Source: Agreia sp. PsM10
GTDB taxonomy: Bacteria; Actinomycetota; Actinomycetes; Actinomycetales; Microbacteriaceae
Reading direction: 5' to 3'
Length of the DNA: 64,000 bases
Assembly: GCF_030433855.1 (NCBI RefSeq)
Contig: NZ_JARUXC010000011.1
Location: 1 to 64,000 of the forward strand
The position numbers and the translations under genes were made by a program. The notes beneath the pieces were generated by a model that was not told the origin of the DNA, searched no databases, and was given only the letters and a program-made list of their open reading frames with translations. Position 1 is the first letter of the stretch. Every line of letters starts with the position of its first letter. This document shows, in pieces, positions 18,988-28,311 of the stretch.

Positions 18988-20211
18988 GTGACCGAACCCA
19001 CCCGCATCTCGCACCGCATCGCATCCATCGCCGAATCGGCGACCCTGAAGGTCGACAGCAAGGCCAAAGCGCTCCAGGCGCAGGGCCGCCCTGTCATCAG
19101 CTATGCGGCGGGCGAGCCCGACTTCGCCACCCCCTCGCACATCGTCGAGGCGGCGTCGCGCGCGGTGCTCGATCCCAAGAACTACAAGTACACCCCCGCG
19201 GTGGGCCTGCCCGAGCTGCGCGAGGCCATCGCGGCCAAGACGCTGCGCGACTCGGGGCTCGAGGTGTCTGCGGCGCAGGTCATCGTCACCAATGGGGGTA
19301 AGCAGGCCGTCTACCAGAGCTTCGCCACGCTGCTCGATCCGGGCGACGAGGTGCTCGTGCCCACTCCGTACTGGACCACGTACCCCGAGGCGATCCGTCT
19401 CGCGGGTGGTGTGCCCGTCGACGTGTTCGCCGGCAGCGACCAGAACTACCTCGTGACCGTCGAGCAGCTCGAGGCCGCGCGCACCGAGCGCACCAAGGTG
19501 CTGCTGTTCGTGTCGCCGTCGAACCCCACGGGCGCGGTGTACTCGGAGGAGCAGACCAAGGCGATCGGCGAGTGGGCCGAGGCCAACGGGCTGTGGGTCA
19601 TCAGCGACGAGATCTACCAGAACCTCACGTACCCTTCGACAAGCTCAGGGCAAGCGCCGAAAGCTGCATTGTCGATCGTCGAGGCCGTTCCGGCACTGGC
19701 CGACCGCACGATCCTCGTCAACGGCGTCGCGAAGACGTACGCGATGACCGGATGGCGGGTCGGGTGGATGGTCGGCCCGGCCGACGCCATCAAGGGCGCC
19801 GCGAACCTGCAGTCGCACCTCTCGAGCAACGTCTCGAACGTGTCGCAGCGCGCCGCCATCGAGGCCCTGAACGGTCCGCAGGACGCGGTCGAGGAGATGC
19901 GCCAGGCCTTCGACCGTCGACGCAAGACCATCGTCGCGGGCCTCAACGCCATCGACGGAATCGTGTGCCCGACTCCGGAGGGCGCGTTCTACGTCTACCC
20001 CGATGTCACCGGGCTCCTGGGGCGCTCGTGGGGCGGAGTCACTCCCACCACGTCTCTCGAGCTCGCCGATCTGATCCTCGACCAGGCCGAGGTCGCCGTC
20101 GTTCCCGGAGAGGCCTTCGGGCCCAGCGGGTTCCTGCGTCTGTCGTACGCGCTGGGCGACGAGCCGCTCGCCGAGGGCATCGCCCGACTGCAGAAGCTCT
20201 TCGCGGTCTAG
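18988..20211 (+). CDS. Pyridoxal-phosphate aminotransferase, aspartate type
   Basis: The 407-residue class I aminotransferase has [11 protein letters not shown] near residue 39, [10 protein letters not shown] (176-185) and [10 protein letters not shown] (206-215). The Schiff-base lysine is Lys249 in [16 protein letters not shown]. It fits bacterial aspartate aminotransferases, linking oxaloacetate/aspartate and 2-oxoglutarate/glutamate. Residues 216-225 ([10 protein letters not shown]) are encoded by an inverted REP-like unit inserted in frame; they sit in a surface loop after the cofactor-binding Asp-Tyr strand, so the enzyme is probably still active. The start is GTG 18988, likely leaderless. 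Confidence 0.9.
   Translation: MTEPTRISHRIASIAESATLKVDSKAKALQAQGRPVISYAAGEPDFATPSHIVEAASRAVLDPKNYKYTPAVGLPELREAIAAKTLRDSGLEVSAAQVIVTNGGKQAVYQSFATLLDPGDEVLVPTPYWTTYPEAIRLAGGVPVDVFAGSDQNYLVTVEQLEAARTERTKVLLFVSPSNPTGAVYSEEQTKAIGEWAEANGLWVISDEIYQNLTYPSTSSGQAPKAALSIVEAVPALADRTILVNGVAKTYAMTGWRVGWMVGPADAIKGAANLQSHLSSNVSNVSQRAAIEALNGPQDAVEEMRQAFDRRRKTIVAGLNAIDGIVCPTPEGAFYVYPDVTGLLGRSWGGVTPTTSLELADLILDQAEVAVVPGEAFGPSGFLRLSYALGDEPLAEGIARLQKLFAV
19632..19655. repeat. REP-like unit inside the aminotransferase gene
   Basis: CCCTTCGACAAGCTCAGGGC matches the inverted form of the dispersed repeat (CCCTTCGACAGGCTCAGGG) with one change. It is translated in frame as Ser-Thr-Ser-Ser-Gly-rich sequence. Confidence 0.85.
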
Positions 20212-20224
20212 CCTCGCCGCTTTT

Positions 20225-20283
20225 GTGCCCGAACACCTCCATTACGCATCTGTCAGGGTGACGGAATGGAGGTATTCGGGCAC
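20225..20283. repeat. 19-bp inverted repeat between convergent genes
   Basis: The arms GTGCCCGAACACCTCCATT (20225-20243) and 20265-20283 are complementary except for one position, with a 21-base spacer. The element lies 13 bases after the aminotransferase stop and 39 bases from the stop of the opposing small gene. It may work as a bidirectional terminator, although the loop is large. Confidence 0.75.
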
Positions 20284-20322
20284 GAAGGCCGCGACCGTAG
20301 CGGGCCTAGCGCTGCCGGGCTT

Positions 20323-20604
20323 CTACTTCGAGGCCTTCTTCTCTTTCTTCGAGATCGTCTCGCGCTCGGCCTCAAGGGTGGCCCGCAGATTGTCGTCGAT
20401 GCGGTCGTCGACGACACCGAGGAACGGGTTGGCCAACCGCTTCTTCGCGGGCAGCGACGACAGGTAGGCGGTGGCCGCCTTCTGCACGCGAACGGTCGCC
20501 CGCTCGATCTTCGAGACCGACGCATCGGGGGTGGCGGCGATCTCCGCGTGCTTCCCCAGAGCCTTGATGAGTTCGGCCAGCGCCGTGGTGATCTTCTTCG
20601 TCAT
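20323..20604 (-). CDS. Conserved-looking small charged protein, function unknown
   Basis: The 93-residue protein is Lys/Ala-rich, probably helical, with no membrane segment or signal peptide. It starts MTKKITTALAELIKALGKH and ends in a lysine-rich tail (ISKKEKKASK). The codon use matches neighbouring genes and the ATG is clean, so I take it as real. I recognise no family. Confidence 0.65.
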   Translation of the reverse strand: MTKKITTALAELIKALGKHAEIAATPDASVSKIERATVRVQKAATAYLSSLPAKKRLANPFLGVVDDRIDDNLRATLEAERETISKKEKKASK

Positions 20605-20800
20605 GGAGGCATTGTCTCAGGCGAAGGTTAACTCGCAAGTCGAAGACGACCATTGCTCACAACCGCCCTTTTCGCCCCCGAACAGATGTGCAGAAAAGAG
20701 CACTCCGGGGCGTGTCGGCGAGCGGGGTTCTACGATGGGTCAGGGCCCCGACGTCTGAGCGGATCGCCCTCCTCACCCTGCCGACGAAAGCCCTTCCTCT

Positions 20801-21382
20801 ATGCGCATCGAACTCATCCGCCACGGCCAGACGGACTGGAACCGCGACGACCGGCTGCAGGGATCGAGCGACATTCCCCTCAACGCCACCGGGCGCGCGC
20901 AGGCCGTCGAGACCGCTGCCCTGCTCGCCGACCAGGGCCTCGCCGCCATCGTGTCGTCGCCGCTGGCACGCGCCCGCGACACCGCGCGCATCATCGCCGA
21001 CATCCTCGGCATCGACCTGGGCGCCAGCTACGACGACCTCATCGAGCGCGACTACGCCTCCTTCGAGGGAACCGTGGCGACCAGCCCGATGCCCGACGAG
21101 CCCGATGCCGAGTACCCCGACATCGAGAGCCGCGAGTCCGTGACGCTGCGCGGCATGCGCGCCATCGGCGAGATCCGCGACACACGGCTGCCGATCGACG
21201 GGCCGGATGCGACGATCGCCGCGGTCTGCCACGGCACGATCATCCGGTTCGTCCTCTCCGAGATCCTCGGCCAGGAGATCCCCCACATCCACAACGCCGC
21301 CATCAACGAGATCGAGTGGGCCGACGGCTCGTGGCGCGTGCTGAGCGTCAACGGCACTCCCACCCTCGACGTCTCGGCGTAG
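20801..21382 (+). CDS. Histidine phosphatase family protein (phosphoglycerate-mutase-like)
   Basis: The 193-residue protein has the phosphohistidine motif LIRHGQTDWN (residues 5-14), VSSPLARARDTA in the middle and VCHGTIIRF with the second catalytic His. These belong to the broad-specificity phosphatase branch of the superfamily. The substrate is unknown. The gene ends at a palindromic element that it shares with the opposing transporter operon. Confidence 0.88.
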   Translation: MRIELIRHGQTDWNRDDRLQGSSDIPLNATGRAQAVETAALLADQGLAAIVSSPLARARDTARIIADILGIDLGASYDDLIERDYASFEGTVATSPMPDEPDAEYPDIESRESVTLRGMRAIGEIRDTRLPIDGPDATIAAVCHGTIIRFVLSEILGQEIPHIHNAAINEIEWADGSWRVLSVNGTPTLDVSA

Positions 21383-21391
21383 CGACCGCCG

Positions 21392-21456
21392 CAACTCAGG
21401 AAGAACCGGGGCGCGGCGCACGAAAATCCGCGATCGGCGCGATTTTTCCTGCGTTA
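21392..21456. terminator. Palindromic element A, bidirectional terminator-like
   Basis: The arms at 21392-21408 and 21440-21456 pair at 13 of 17 positions. Both belong to the pattern AACTCAGGAARAACCG / CGRTTTTTCCTGCGTT. The element lies between the histidine phosphatase and the last gene of the sugar transporter operon, and its right edge supplies the TAA stop of the latter. A close relative is at 29449-29513 and a half copy at 28469-28482. Confidence 0.7.
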
Positions 21457-22881
21457 GAGCGGTGCGATCAGGTCGAGCAGCTCGAGTCGACCGCCGCCCC
21501 CGGGCACCTCGCCCACGACGCGACCGCCGGCCATCGCCACGGTGCGGTCGCACAGCTGCTGCAGCTCGTCGAGGTCCGACGAGGTCATGATCACGGCTTT
21601 ACCCGCCGCCGTGATCTCCCCGAGGAGCCGCCACACCTCGGCGCGCTGCCCGGCGTCGAGCTCGCGGGTCGGCTCGACGAGCAGCAGCACTCGATGCGCC
21701 GACGCCGGGAACAGTTCGAGCAGGCTGCGGATGCGCACCCACTCGTCGTCACGTCCGCGCATGCGCACGGCGTCGAGCGCCCGGGCTCCCGGCGTCGACG
21801 CGGGCGGCTCGTCGTCACGGCTGACGAGCCCCGTGTTCACGAGCGTCGGCAGCATCGAGGGCGTCGCGGGCGCGGAGATGCCACCCACGATGCGCACGCG
21901 GTACTTCGGCTGCACCGTCACGATGGCGAAGATGCCGGCGTGGATCGCTGCGATGGTCGAGCTCGTGTCGACGGGCAGCCCGTCGAGCAGCACCGCGCCG
22001 GTGGGCTCGGTTCCCGCGGTGCGCCCGAACACGCTGAGCAGCAGTTCGTTGCGGCCCGATCCCTCGAGTCCGGCCAGACCGACGATCTCGCCGGCCGCCG
22101 CGCTCACCGAGGCGTCGACGACCACCGGGGTCGTGCGGTCGAACTCGTCGAGAGTGCTCCAGTTCGCGATCTCGACCAGGGGCCCGGATGGCGACTCCGT
22201 CGATCGGTCGCGTGGCGCAGGGCCCGTTGCGCCGGCGGGCGCGTCACCGGCCGGCGCCTCGCCGATCGGCGCGTCGCCAGCCATCGCCCGGAGAAGCCGG
22301 CCACGGGCATCCACCCGACTGTCGCTGGGCTGCAGCACGGTCGTGACCGACCCCGACGACAGCACCGAGACCGCGTCGGCGATCTCGAGCGCCAGGCGGG
22401 GTCGCTGCGAGGCGATGACGACCGCGACTCCGTCGTTCGCGAGGCGGCGCAGCACCTGCACGACGCGGCCGGCACCGGCCTCGGTCAGACCGGCGGTCGG
22501 CTCGGTGAGGGCGATCGTGGTGGCCCCGTGGGCGAGCGCCCTGGCCACCTCGACGAGCACGCGCGACGCGGCGTCGAGCTCTCTCGCCGGGGTGGGCAGA
22601 GGCGTATAGACGTCGACGCGGCGCAGCAGGGCGGTCGTGCGGGTGCGCATCGACACCCGGTCGACGATGCCCGGAAGCCCGAACAGCCGTCGGCGCGGCT
22701 CGATGCCGAGGAACACGTTGTCGGCCAGGTCGAGGGTCGCGGTCAGGCCCGACTGCCGCCGCACGTGGGCGAACGCGACGTCGCCCGCGACCCGCGCCAG
22801 GACGGCATCGAGCCCGGGCGAGTCCACGCCGAGTACGACGTGGATCTCGCCCGGGCTCGGGCTGAACGCTTCGGGGATCAG
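21454..22881 (-). CDS. Degenerate ABC ATPase-like protein (sugar transporter pseudo-ATPase)
   Basis: About 475 residues keep the two-domain outline of MmsA/XylG-type sugar ATPases, but the catalytic motifs are lost. The Walker A site reads GVDSPGLDAV with no GKS/T. The signature LSGGQ is LDAASRV, the Walker B is IALTEPTAGL with Thr for Asp, and the switch His is Gln (IASQRP). The second domain keeps GLAGLEGSGRNE and a final SSDLDELQQLCDR block but lacks the LSGGNQQK stretch. The frame is intact, so selection for a non-catalytic role is likely. The start is probably CTG 22881 (CTGA overlap with the permease stop, GGAGG upstream); GTG 22962 is the alternative. Confidence 0.8.
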   Translation of the reverse strand: MIPEAFSPSPGEIHVVLGVDSPGLDAVLARVAGDVAFAHVRRQSGLTATLDLADNVFLGIEPRRRLFGLPGIVDRVSMRTRTTALLRRVDVYTPLPTPARELDAASRVLVEVARALAHGATTIALTEPTAGLTEAGAGRVVQVLRRLANDGVAVVIASQRPRLALEIADAVSVLSSGSVTTVLQPSDSRVDARGRLLRAMAGDAPIGEAPAGDAPAGATGPAPRDRSTESPSGPLVEIANWSTLDEFDRTTPVVVDASVSAAAGEIVGLAGLEGSGRNELLLSVFGRTAGTEPTGAVLLDGLPVDTSSTIAAIHAGIFAIVTVQPKYRVRIVGGISAPATPSMLPTLVNTGLVSRDDEPPASTPGARALDAVRMRGRDDEWVRIRSLLELFPASAHRVLLLVEPTRELDAGQRAEVWRLLGEITAAGKAVIMTSSDLDELQQLCDRTVAMAGGRVVGEVPGGGGRLELLDLIAPL

Positions 22882-24119
22882 CGGCCTCCGGAGCGGCGCT
22901 TGTTGTAGACGTCGAAGGCGACGGCGAAGAGCAGCACGAGGCCCTTGACGGCCTGCTGCCACTCGATGCCGATGCCCATGATCGACATACCGTTGTTCAG
23001 AACACCGATGATGAGACCACCGATGATGGCGCCGCCGATGGTGCCGACACCACCCTGAACCGCGGCTCCACCGATGAAGGCGGCCGAGATGGCCTCGAGC
23101 TCGAAGCCGTCACCGGCTTTCGGGCCTGCGAGGTTGAGTCGCGCGGTGAAGATGAGGCCGGCGAGGGCGGCGAGGAAGCCCATGTTGACGAACAGCCAGA
23201 AGGTGACGTTGCGGGTCTTGATGCCCGAGAGCTCGGCCGCGTGCAGGTTGCCGCCGATGGCGTAGATGTGCCGGCCGAAGACCGAGCGGTTCATCACGAT
23301 GCCGTAGACGAGCACGAGCACGGCGAGCACGATCAGCGTGATCGGGATGCCCTTGTAGCTGGCGAGCGCGTAGGCGAAGAATCCGATGGCCACCGCGATG
23401 AGCACGAGCTTGGCGATGAACCAGATGATCGGCTCGACGGCCTGCCCATAGCTCGCACGGCCCTTGCGGGTGCGGAACTGCTGCACGACGAGCGCGATGA
23501 TCGCGATGGCGGCAACGCCGAGCGTCAGCGGATCGAGTTCGAGTTCACCGAAGACGTTGCTGAGGAAGCCGTTGCCCAAGGCGCGGTACTCGGTGGGGAA
23601 CGAACCGATGTTGGCGTTGCCGAGCACGACGAGCGCGAGGCCCCTGAATATGAGCATGCCCGCGAGCGTCACGATGAACGCGGGTATGCCCACGAAGGCG
23701 ATCCAGAAGCCCTGCCAGACACCCACGAGGGCACCGACCAGCAGCGACAGGATGATCGACAGCCACCAGGGAAGGCCCCATTGCACGGCGAAGACACCCG
23801 ATACGGCACCGACGAAGGCCGCAACCGATCCGACCGACAGGTCGATGTGGCCGGCGATGATCACCATCACCATGCCGATCGCGAGAACGAGGATGTAGCC
23901 GTTCTGCACGATCAGGTTGGAGATGTTCTGCGGTCGCAGCAGGATGCCGTTGGTCAGCACGCTGAACAGCACCACCACCAGGATCAGTGCGATGAAGATG
24001 CCGTTCTTGCCGAGGTCGGACAAGATGTGGCTGAACCGTTCGGTGAACCTGTTCTCAACCGGGTTCACCTGGCTGCCGGCCGCGACGCCGTCGGCGGGCT
24101 TGGTCTCGAGGTCAGACAT
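22878..24119 (-). CDS. Monosaccharide ABC transporter permease (MmsB/GguB/XylH type)
   Basis: The 413-residue integral membrane protein has many hydrophobic spans. It carries the BPD_transp_2 landmarks GHIDLSVGSVAAFVGA and AISAAFIGGAAVQGGVGTIGGA. It forms the channel for sugars delivered by the ChvE-like binding protein. It starts 33 bases after the ATPase gene and ends overlapping the pseudo-ATPase gene. Confidence 0.92.
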   Translation of the reverse strand: MSDLETKPADGVAAGSQVNPVENRFTERFSHILSDLGKNGIFIALILVVVLFSVLTNGILLRPQNISNLIVQNGYILVLAIGMVMVIIAGHIDLSVGSVAAFVGAVSGVFAVQWGLPWWLSIILSLLVGALVGVWQGFWIAFVGIPAFIVTLAGMLIFRGLALVVLGNANIGSFPTEYRALGNGFLSNVFGELELDPLTLGVAAIAIIALVVQQFRTRKGRASYGQAVEPIIWFIAKLVLIAVAIGFFAYALASYKGIPITLIVLAVLVLVYGIVMNRSVFGRHIYAIGGNLHAAELSGIKTRNVTFWLFVNMGFLAALAGLIFTARLNLAGPKAGDGFELEAISAAFIGGAAVQGGVGTIGGAIIGGLIIGVLNNGMSIMGIGIEWQQAVKGLVLLFAVAFDVYNKRRSGGR

Positions 24120-24152
24120 GTCGTTGTGCTCCTATATCCACCAGCGCGGGCG

Positions 24153-25700
24153 CTAGCGGGCCTTTTCCATGGTCATGAGTTTGAGCAGAGCCTCGGGGCT
24201 CGCCTCTTCGATCGGCAATTCGCCGGTGATGCGTCCCTCGGAGAGGGCGTAGATGCGGTCGCAGATTCCGAGCAGCTCGGGCAGTTCGCTCGAGATGACG
24301 ATCACGCCTTTGCCCTCGGCGGCCAGCTTGTTGATGATGCTGTAGATCTCGTACTTCGCTCCCACGTCGATGCCTCGGGTGGGCTCGTCGAGGATCAGAA
24401 CGTCGGGGTCGGAGTAGATCCACTTCGACAGCACGACCTTCTGCTGGTTTCCGCCCGACAGCTTGCCGGTCTTCGCCAGCACGGTCGGAGACTTGATGTT
24501 CATGCTCTTGCGGTACTCGTTGGCGACGGTCCACTCCTGGCCGTCGTTCACGAGGCCGAGCTTCTCGAGCTTCTTCAGCGCCGCCATCGAGATGTTGCGC
24601 TTGATGTCGTCGATCAGGTTGAGGCCGTAGGTCTTGCGGTCTTCGGTCGCGTAGGCGAGGCCGTTCGCGATCGCCTCGGAGACGGTGCGGGTCTTGATCT
24701 CGACGCCGTTCTTGAACACGCGGCCACTGATCTTCGAGCCGTAGGTGCGGCCGAACAGGCTCATCGCGAACTCGGTGCGGCCGGCTCCCATGAGCCCGGC
24801 GATTCCGACGATCTCGCCACGACGTACGTTGATGTTGACGTTGTCGACCATCACGCGGCTCGGGTCCTGGGGGTGGTGCGCGGTCCAGTCCTCCACTCGC
24901 AGGATCTCATCGCCGATGTGCGGCGTGTGATCGGGGTAGCGGTGCTCGAGGTCGCGGCCCACCATGTCTTTGATGATGCGCTCTTCGGTGACGTCGCTCT
25001 TCTTGATCGTCTCGATCGTCTTGCCGTCTCGGATGACGGTGACCGAGTCGGCGACCTTCTTGATCTCGTTCAGCTTGTGGCTGATGATGATCGCCGTGAT
25101 CCCCTGCTCCTTCAGGTGCAGGATCAGGTTCAGCAGGTGATCGCTGTCCTCGTCGTTCAGGGCCGCGGTCGGCTCGTCGAGGATGAGCAGCTTCACACGC
25201 TTCGACAGCGCCTTCGCGATCTCGACGAGCTGCTGCTTGCCGACTCCGATGTCCATGATCTTGGTCGTCGGGTTCTCGCGCAGGCCGACCCGGGCGAGCA
25301 GCTTGGCCGCCTCCGAGTTGGTCTTGTTCCAGTCGATGAGGCCCATGGCCCCACGCTGCTCGTTGTTGAGGAAGATGTTCTCGGCGATCGACAGGTACGG
25401 GCTCAGGGCAAGCTCCTGGTGGATGATGACGATGCCCTCGGCCTCGGAGTCGCGGATGTCCTTGAACTCGACGATCTTGTCTTCGAAGACGATGTCGCCC
25501 TCGTAGGTGCCGAACGGGTAGACGCCCGAGAGCACCTTCATGAGCGTGGACTTGCCGGCGCCGTTCTCGCCGCAGATGGCGTGCACCTGGCCACGGCCGA
25601 CCTCGATGGTCACATCTTGCAGAGCCTTGACGCCGGGGAACGTCTTGGTGATTCCCCTCATCTCGAGGATGTTGAGCGGCGCATCGACCATGTCCGTCAT
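24153..25700 (-). CDS. Monosaccharide ABC transporter ATP-binding protein (MmsA/GguA/XylG type)
   Basis: The 515-residue protein has two ATPase domains. The first has an intact Walker A (GENGAGKST, residues 44-52) and LDEPTAAL. The second has GLMGAGRTE in place of a Walker A, as is normal for this family, but a full LSGGNQQK and LDEPTRGID. It energises sugar import. It is separated from the binding-protein gene by a strong hairpin (25780-25813), which probably lowers its expression relative to that gene. Confidence 0.94.
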   Translation of the reverse strand: MTDMVDAPLNILEMRGITKTFPGVKALQDVTIEVGRGQVHAICGENGAGKSTLMKVLSGVYPFGTYEGDIVFEDKIVEFKDIRDSEAEGIVIIHQELALSPYLSIAENIFLNNEQRGAMGLIDWNKTNSEAAKLLARVGLRENPTTKIMDIGVGKQQLVEIAKALSKRVKLLILDEPTAALNDEDSDHLLNLILHLKEQGITAIIISHKLNEIKKVADSVTVIRDGKTIETIKKSDVTEERIIKDMVGRDLEHRYPDHTPHIGDEILRVEDWTAHHPQDPSRVMVDNVNINVRRGEIVGIAGLMGAGRTEFAMSLFGRTYGSKISGRVFKNGVEIKTRTVSEAIANGLAYATEDRKTYGLNLIDDIKRNISMAALKKLEKLGLVNDGQEWTVANEYRKSMNIKSPTVLAKTGKLSGGNQQKVVLSKWIYSDPDVLILDEPTRGIDVGAKYEIYSIINKLAAEGKGVIVISSELPELLGICDRIYALSEGRITGELPIEEASPEALLKLMTMEKAR

Positions 25701-25779
25701 CTGCGAACCTGCTTCCTTGCTGGTTGTTCGTGTGGGGGGGTTTTACGTCGCCCTGGGCGGCGACGAGAGACGGGATGCG

Positions 25780-25813
25780 CCGGGCGCGCGACCCGATCGG
25801 GTCACGCGCCCGG
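25780..25813 (-). terminator. Intercistronic hairpin / partial attenuator
   Basis: Two nested arms (CCGGGCGCG with CGCGCCCGG, and the palindrome GACCCGATCGGGTC at 25790-25803) form a stem of about 16 pairs with one mismatch. It lies 22 bases after the binding-protein stop and before the ATPase gene. In comparable operons such hairpins stabilise the binding-protein mRNA and reduce downstream read-through. Confidence 0.75.
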
Positions 25814-25835
25814 AACATCCGGGATCTTCGGGGTA

Positions 25836-26957
25836 TTAGCCCTTGATCTCGTCTTCGGTCCAGTAGCCGGAGTCGACCAGAACCTCGGTGATGTTGTCCT
25901 TCACGACGATCTGCGACTCGAGCAGGTAGGAGGGAACGACCTTCGCACCGTTGTCGTAGTCCTCGGTGTTGTTCACCTCGGGCTCTTCGCCGTTGAGGAT
26001 CGCGGTCGCCATGGCGACGGCGACCTTGGCCAGCTCACGCGTGTCCTTGAAGATGGTCGCGTACTGCTCGCCCGAGTTGATCGCCTTGACCGAGTCGAGC
26101 TCGGCGTCCTGGCCGGAGATGGTCGGCCATTCGTCGCCCACCGTGTAACCGGCGTCGGTGAGAGCCGAGATGATTCCACGCGAGATGCCGTCGTAGGGCG
26201 AGAGAACCGCGTTGACCTTCTTGGAACCGTCGGAGTACGTGGAGGTCAGGATGTCCTCCATGCGGCTCTGCGCGGTTTCGCCGTCCCAGCGGAGGGTTGC
26301 GACCTGCTCGAAGTCGGTCTGGCCACTGCCGACGACGAGAACGCCGCTGTCGATGAGGGGCTGGATCTCCTGCATGGCGCCGTCGAAGAAGAACGTGGCG
26401 TTGTTGTCGTCGGGCGATCCGGCGAAGAGCTCGATGTTGAACGGGCCGGCGGGTGCGCCCTCGATGGGCGTTCCGCCGAGCTCGGTGAGGCCGAGACCGT
26501 TCAGCATCGACCATGCCTGCTGCTGGCCGACCTTGAAGTTGTCGAACGACGCGTAGTAGTCGACGTTCTCGGTGTCGCGGATCAGGCGGTCGTAGGCGAT
26601 GACGGGGATGTCGGCGTCGGCCGCATCCTGCAGAACGCTGGTGAGCGTGGTGCCGTCGATGGAGGCGACGATCAGGGCCTTGGCGCCCTTGGTGATCATG
26701 TTCTCGATCTGCGAGACCTGGGTGGGGATGTCGTCTTCTGCGTACTGCAGGTCGACCGTGAAGCCGGCGTCTTCGAGCTGCGACTTGACGGCGTCGCCGT
26801 CCTGGATCCAGCGCTCGCTCGACTTGGTGGGCATCGCGACGCCGATGAGGCCGCCGTCTCCGCCGCCGTCTCCACCGCTCGATCCGCTCGAGCAGGCCGA
26901 GAGGCCGATGATCATCGCGCCGGCGGCGACGCCGGCGAGGAGGGTTTTGATTTTCAC
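25836..26957 (-). CDS. Sugar-binding lipoprotein (ChvE/MmsE-like)
   Basis: The 373-residue protein has a lipoprotein signal with lipobox LSAC at Cys22. A Ser/Gly/Asp linker follows, then a periplasmic-binding-protein domain of type I ([46 protein letters not shown]). It belongs to the ChvE/multiple-monosaccharide group, so xylose, glucose, galactose or arabinose are candidate ligands. It is the first gene of the transporter operon and lies under a LacI-type operator. Confidence 0.93.
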   Translation of the reverse strand: MKIKTLLAGVAAGAMIIGLSACSSGSSGGDGGGDGGLIGVAMPTKSSERWIQDGDAVKSQLEDAGFTVDLQYAEDDIPTQVSQIENMITKGAKALIVASIDGTTLTSVLQDAADADIPVIAYDRLIRDTENVDYYASFDNFKVGQQQAWSMLNGLGLTELGGTPIEGAPAGPFNIELFAGSPDDNNATFFFDGAMQEIQPLIDSGVLVVGSGQTDFEQVATLRWDGETAQSRMEDILTSTYSDGSKKVNAVLSPYDGISRGIISALTDAGYTVGDEWPTISGQDAELDSVKAINSGEQYATIFKDTRELAKVAVAMATAILNGEEPEVNNTEDYDNGAKVVPSYLLESQIVVKDNITEVLVDSGYWTEDEIKG

Positions 26958-27179
26958 TGTGTGAATTCCTTTCGAATGTGCAGTGGACGTCGTTGTCTGC
27001 AGTGGTGCGCGAACCGGCGTCGTCCCGGATGACCGATTCGTTTGCCGTGCGAGGCATAGGCCTCGAACGGCGGGGTGCTGGCTAGGAAGAGGACGGTGGA
27101 CAGTTGCTGCCCCTTCGACGACTCCCTTGTCTGCTCTGTTGTTTCTTCTTGGTACTCAGCGCGAGGTGCTTCACTTTCC

Positions 27180-27195
27180 TTGTGAACGTTCACAA
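27180..27195. promoter_or_regulatory. LacI-family operator of the sugar transporter operon
   Basis: TTGTGAACGTTCACAA is a perfect 16-base palindrome with the central CG typical of LacI-family sites. It lies just downstream of the predicted -10 of the binding-protein promoter, where bound repressor would block initiation. A 14/16 match lies before the regulator gene itself. Confidence 0.85.
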
Positions 27196-27204
27196 CGCGT
27201 GTTC

Positions 27205-27235
27205 ATACTAGTCCTGCACCGGATCACCGTGTCAA
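27205..27235 (-). promoter_or_regulatory. Predicted promoter of the sugar transporter operon
   Basis: On the minus strand the -35 is TTGACA (27230-27235) and the -10 is TAGTAT (27205-27210), with a 19-base spacer, slightly long. Transcription would start near 27198 and run into the operator at once. The untranslated leader would be about 240 bases, which I cannot otherwise explain. Confidence 0.6.
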
Positions 27236-27262
27236 CCACCATTTTCGGCCGTGTCACGATCG

Positions 27263-28309
27263 TTACCGAGAAAGCGGCGGGCCGGTCGATCCGCGCACGA
27301 CGAGGGTCGGAGCGATGATGCCGTCGTACTGCTCCCCCGCGTCGAGGCCGCCGAGAAGCAGTGCCACGCAGCGCCGTCCGAGCTCGGGGAAGTCTTGCCG
27401 CACCGTGGTCAGGGGCGGCCAGAAGTGGGCGGCATCCGGAATATCGTCGAAGCCGACGATGCTGATGTCGCCCGGAACATCGAGACGGGCGTCGCGAATG
27501 GCGTGCATGAGCCCGAGGGCCATCTGGTCGTTCGCGGCGAAGATGGCCGTGAAGTCGCGCACGCGCAGCAGCTCGCGCCCGGCGAAATAGCCGAACTCGG
27601 CGGTCCAATCGCCCAGGAACGGGGCCGTCGTCGGCATGTCCTGGGCGTTCATCTCGTCGAGGAAGCCGGTCATGCGTGCCTCCGCCTCGATCCAGTCCTG
27701 GGGGCCGGCGAGGTGGTAGATCGAACGATGGCCGAGTTCGATCAGGTGGCGCGTTGCGAGGCGCGCGCCCATGATCTGGTCGACGGAGAGCGACCTGTCG
27801 CCGTCTGTTCCCGTGGACTGCAGGGTGACGATCGGCAGGCGCAGCGCCATGCCCGCCAGGGTGTCGAACACACGCCGCTGCGGCGCGATGACCACGAGTC
27901 CCTCGATGGCCTGGTCGAGCAGACGATCGATGGCGCGCACGATCGAGGTCGATTCGAAGCCGTGGATGTTCGCCGTCGTCACCGCGTAGCCGGCCGCGTT
28001 GGCCGCGTCTTCGATCGCCTGGATACTGGCGGCGGGGCCGTAGTTCGTGCGCGACGCCGACAGGATGCCGATGGTGCGGGATCGGGAGGTGACCAGCGCG
28101 CGGGCGGCCCGGTTGGGCCGGTACTGCAGCTGCTCCATCGAATCGAGCACACGCTGCTTTGTCTCGTCGCGGATGTTGGGCGCGTCGTTGATGACCCGGG
28201 AGACCGTCTGGTGGGAGACCCCGGCGAGGCGCGCGACATCGTGCATGCTCGGCGCCCGTGACTTCTTCGCCACCGGCTCGGGTTCGTCTGTCACGCTCTC
28301 AAACCTCAT
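27263..28309 (-). CDS. LacI-family transcriptional repressor of the sugar transporter
   Basis: The 348-residue protein has the N-terminal helix-turn-helix and hinge (SMHDVARLAGVSHQTVSRVIND, then RPNRAARALVTSRS). A type I periplasmic-binding-like ligand domain follows (FAANDQMALGLMHAI; ISIVGFDDIPDAAHF). It lies directly upstream of the transporter genes in the same direction, with matching operators before both units, so it should be a sugar-responsive, self-regulating repressor. The ATG at 28309 is three bases from its own operator. Confidence 0.93.
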   Translation of the reverse strand: MRFESVTDEPEPVAKKSRAPSMHDVARLAGVSHQTVSRVINDAPNIRDETKQRVLDSMEQLQYRPNRAARALVTSRSRTIGILSASRTNYGPAASIQAIEDAANAAGYAVTTANIHGFESTSIVRAIDRLLDQAIEGLVVIAPQRRVFDTLAGMALRLPIVTLQSTGTDGDRSLSVDQIMGARLATRHLIELGHRSIYHLAGPQDWIEAEARMTGFLDEMNAQDMPTTAPFLGDWTAEFGYFAGRELLRVRDFTAIFAANDQMALGLMHAIRDARLDVPGDISIVGFDDIPDAAHFWPPLTTVRQDFPELGRRCVALLLGGLDAGEQYDGIIAPTLVVRGSTGPPLSR

Positions 28310-28311
28310 CG

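Noticed and set aside
23241..27032. A 1263-codon open frame on the plus strand opposite the sugar transporter operon
   Set aside because: It is the GC-rich antisense shadow of three well-identified genes, with His/Asp/Val/Arg-rich sequence and no domain.
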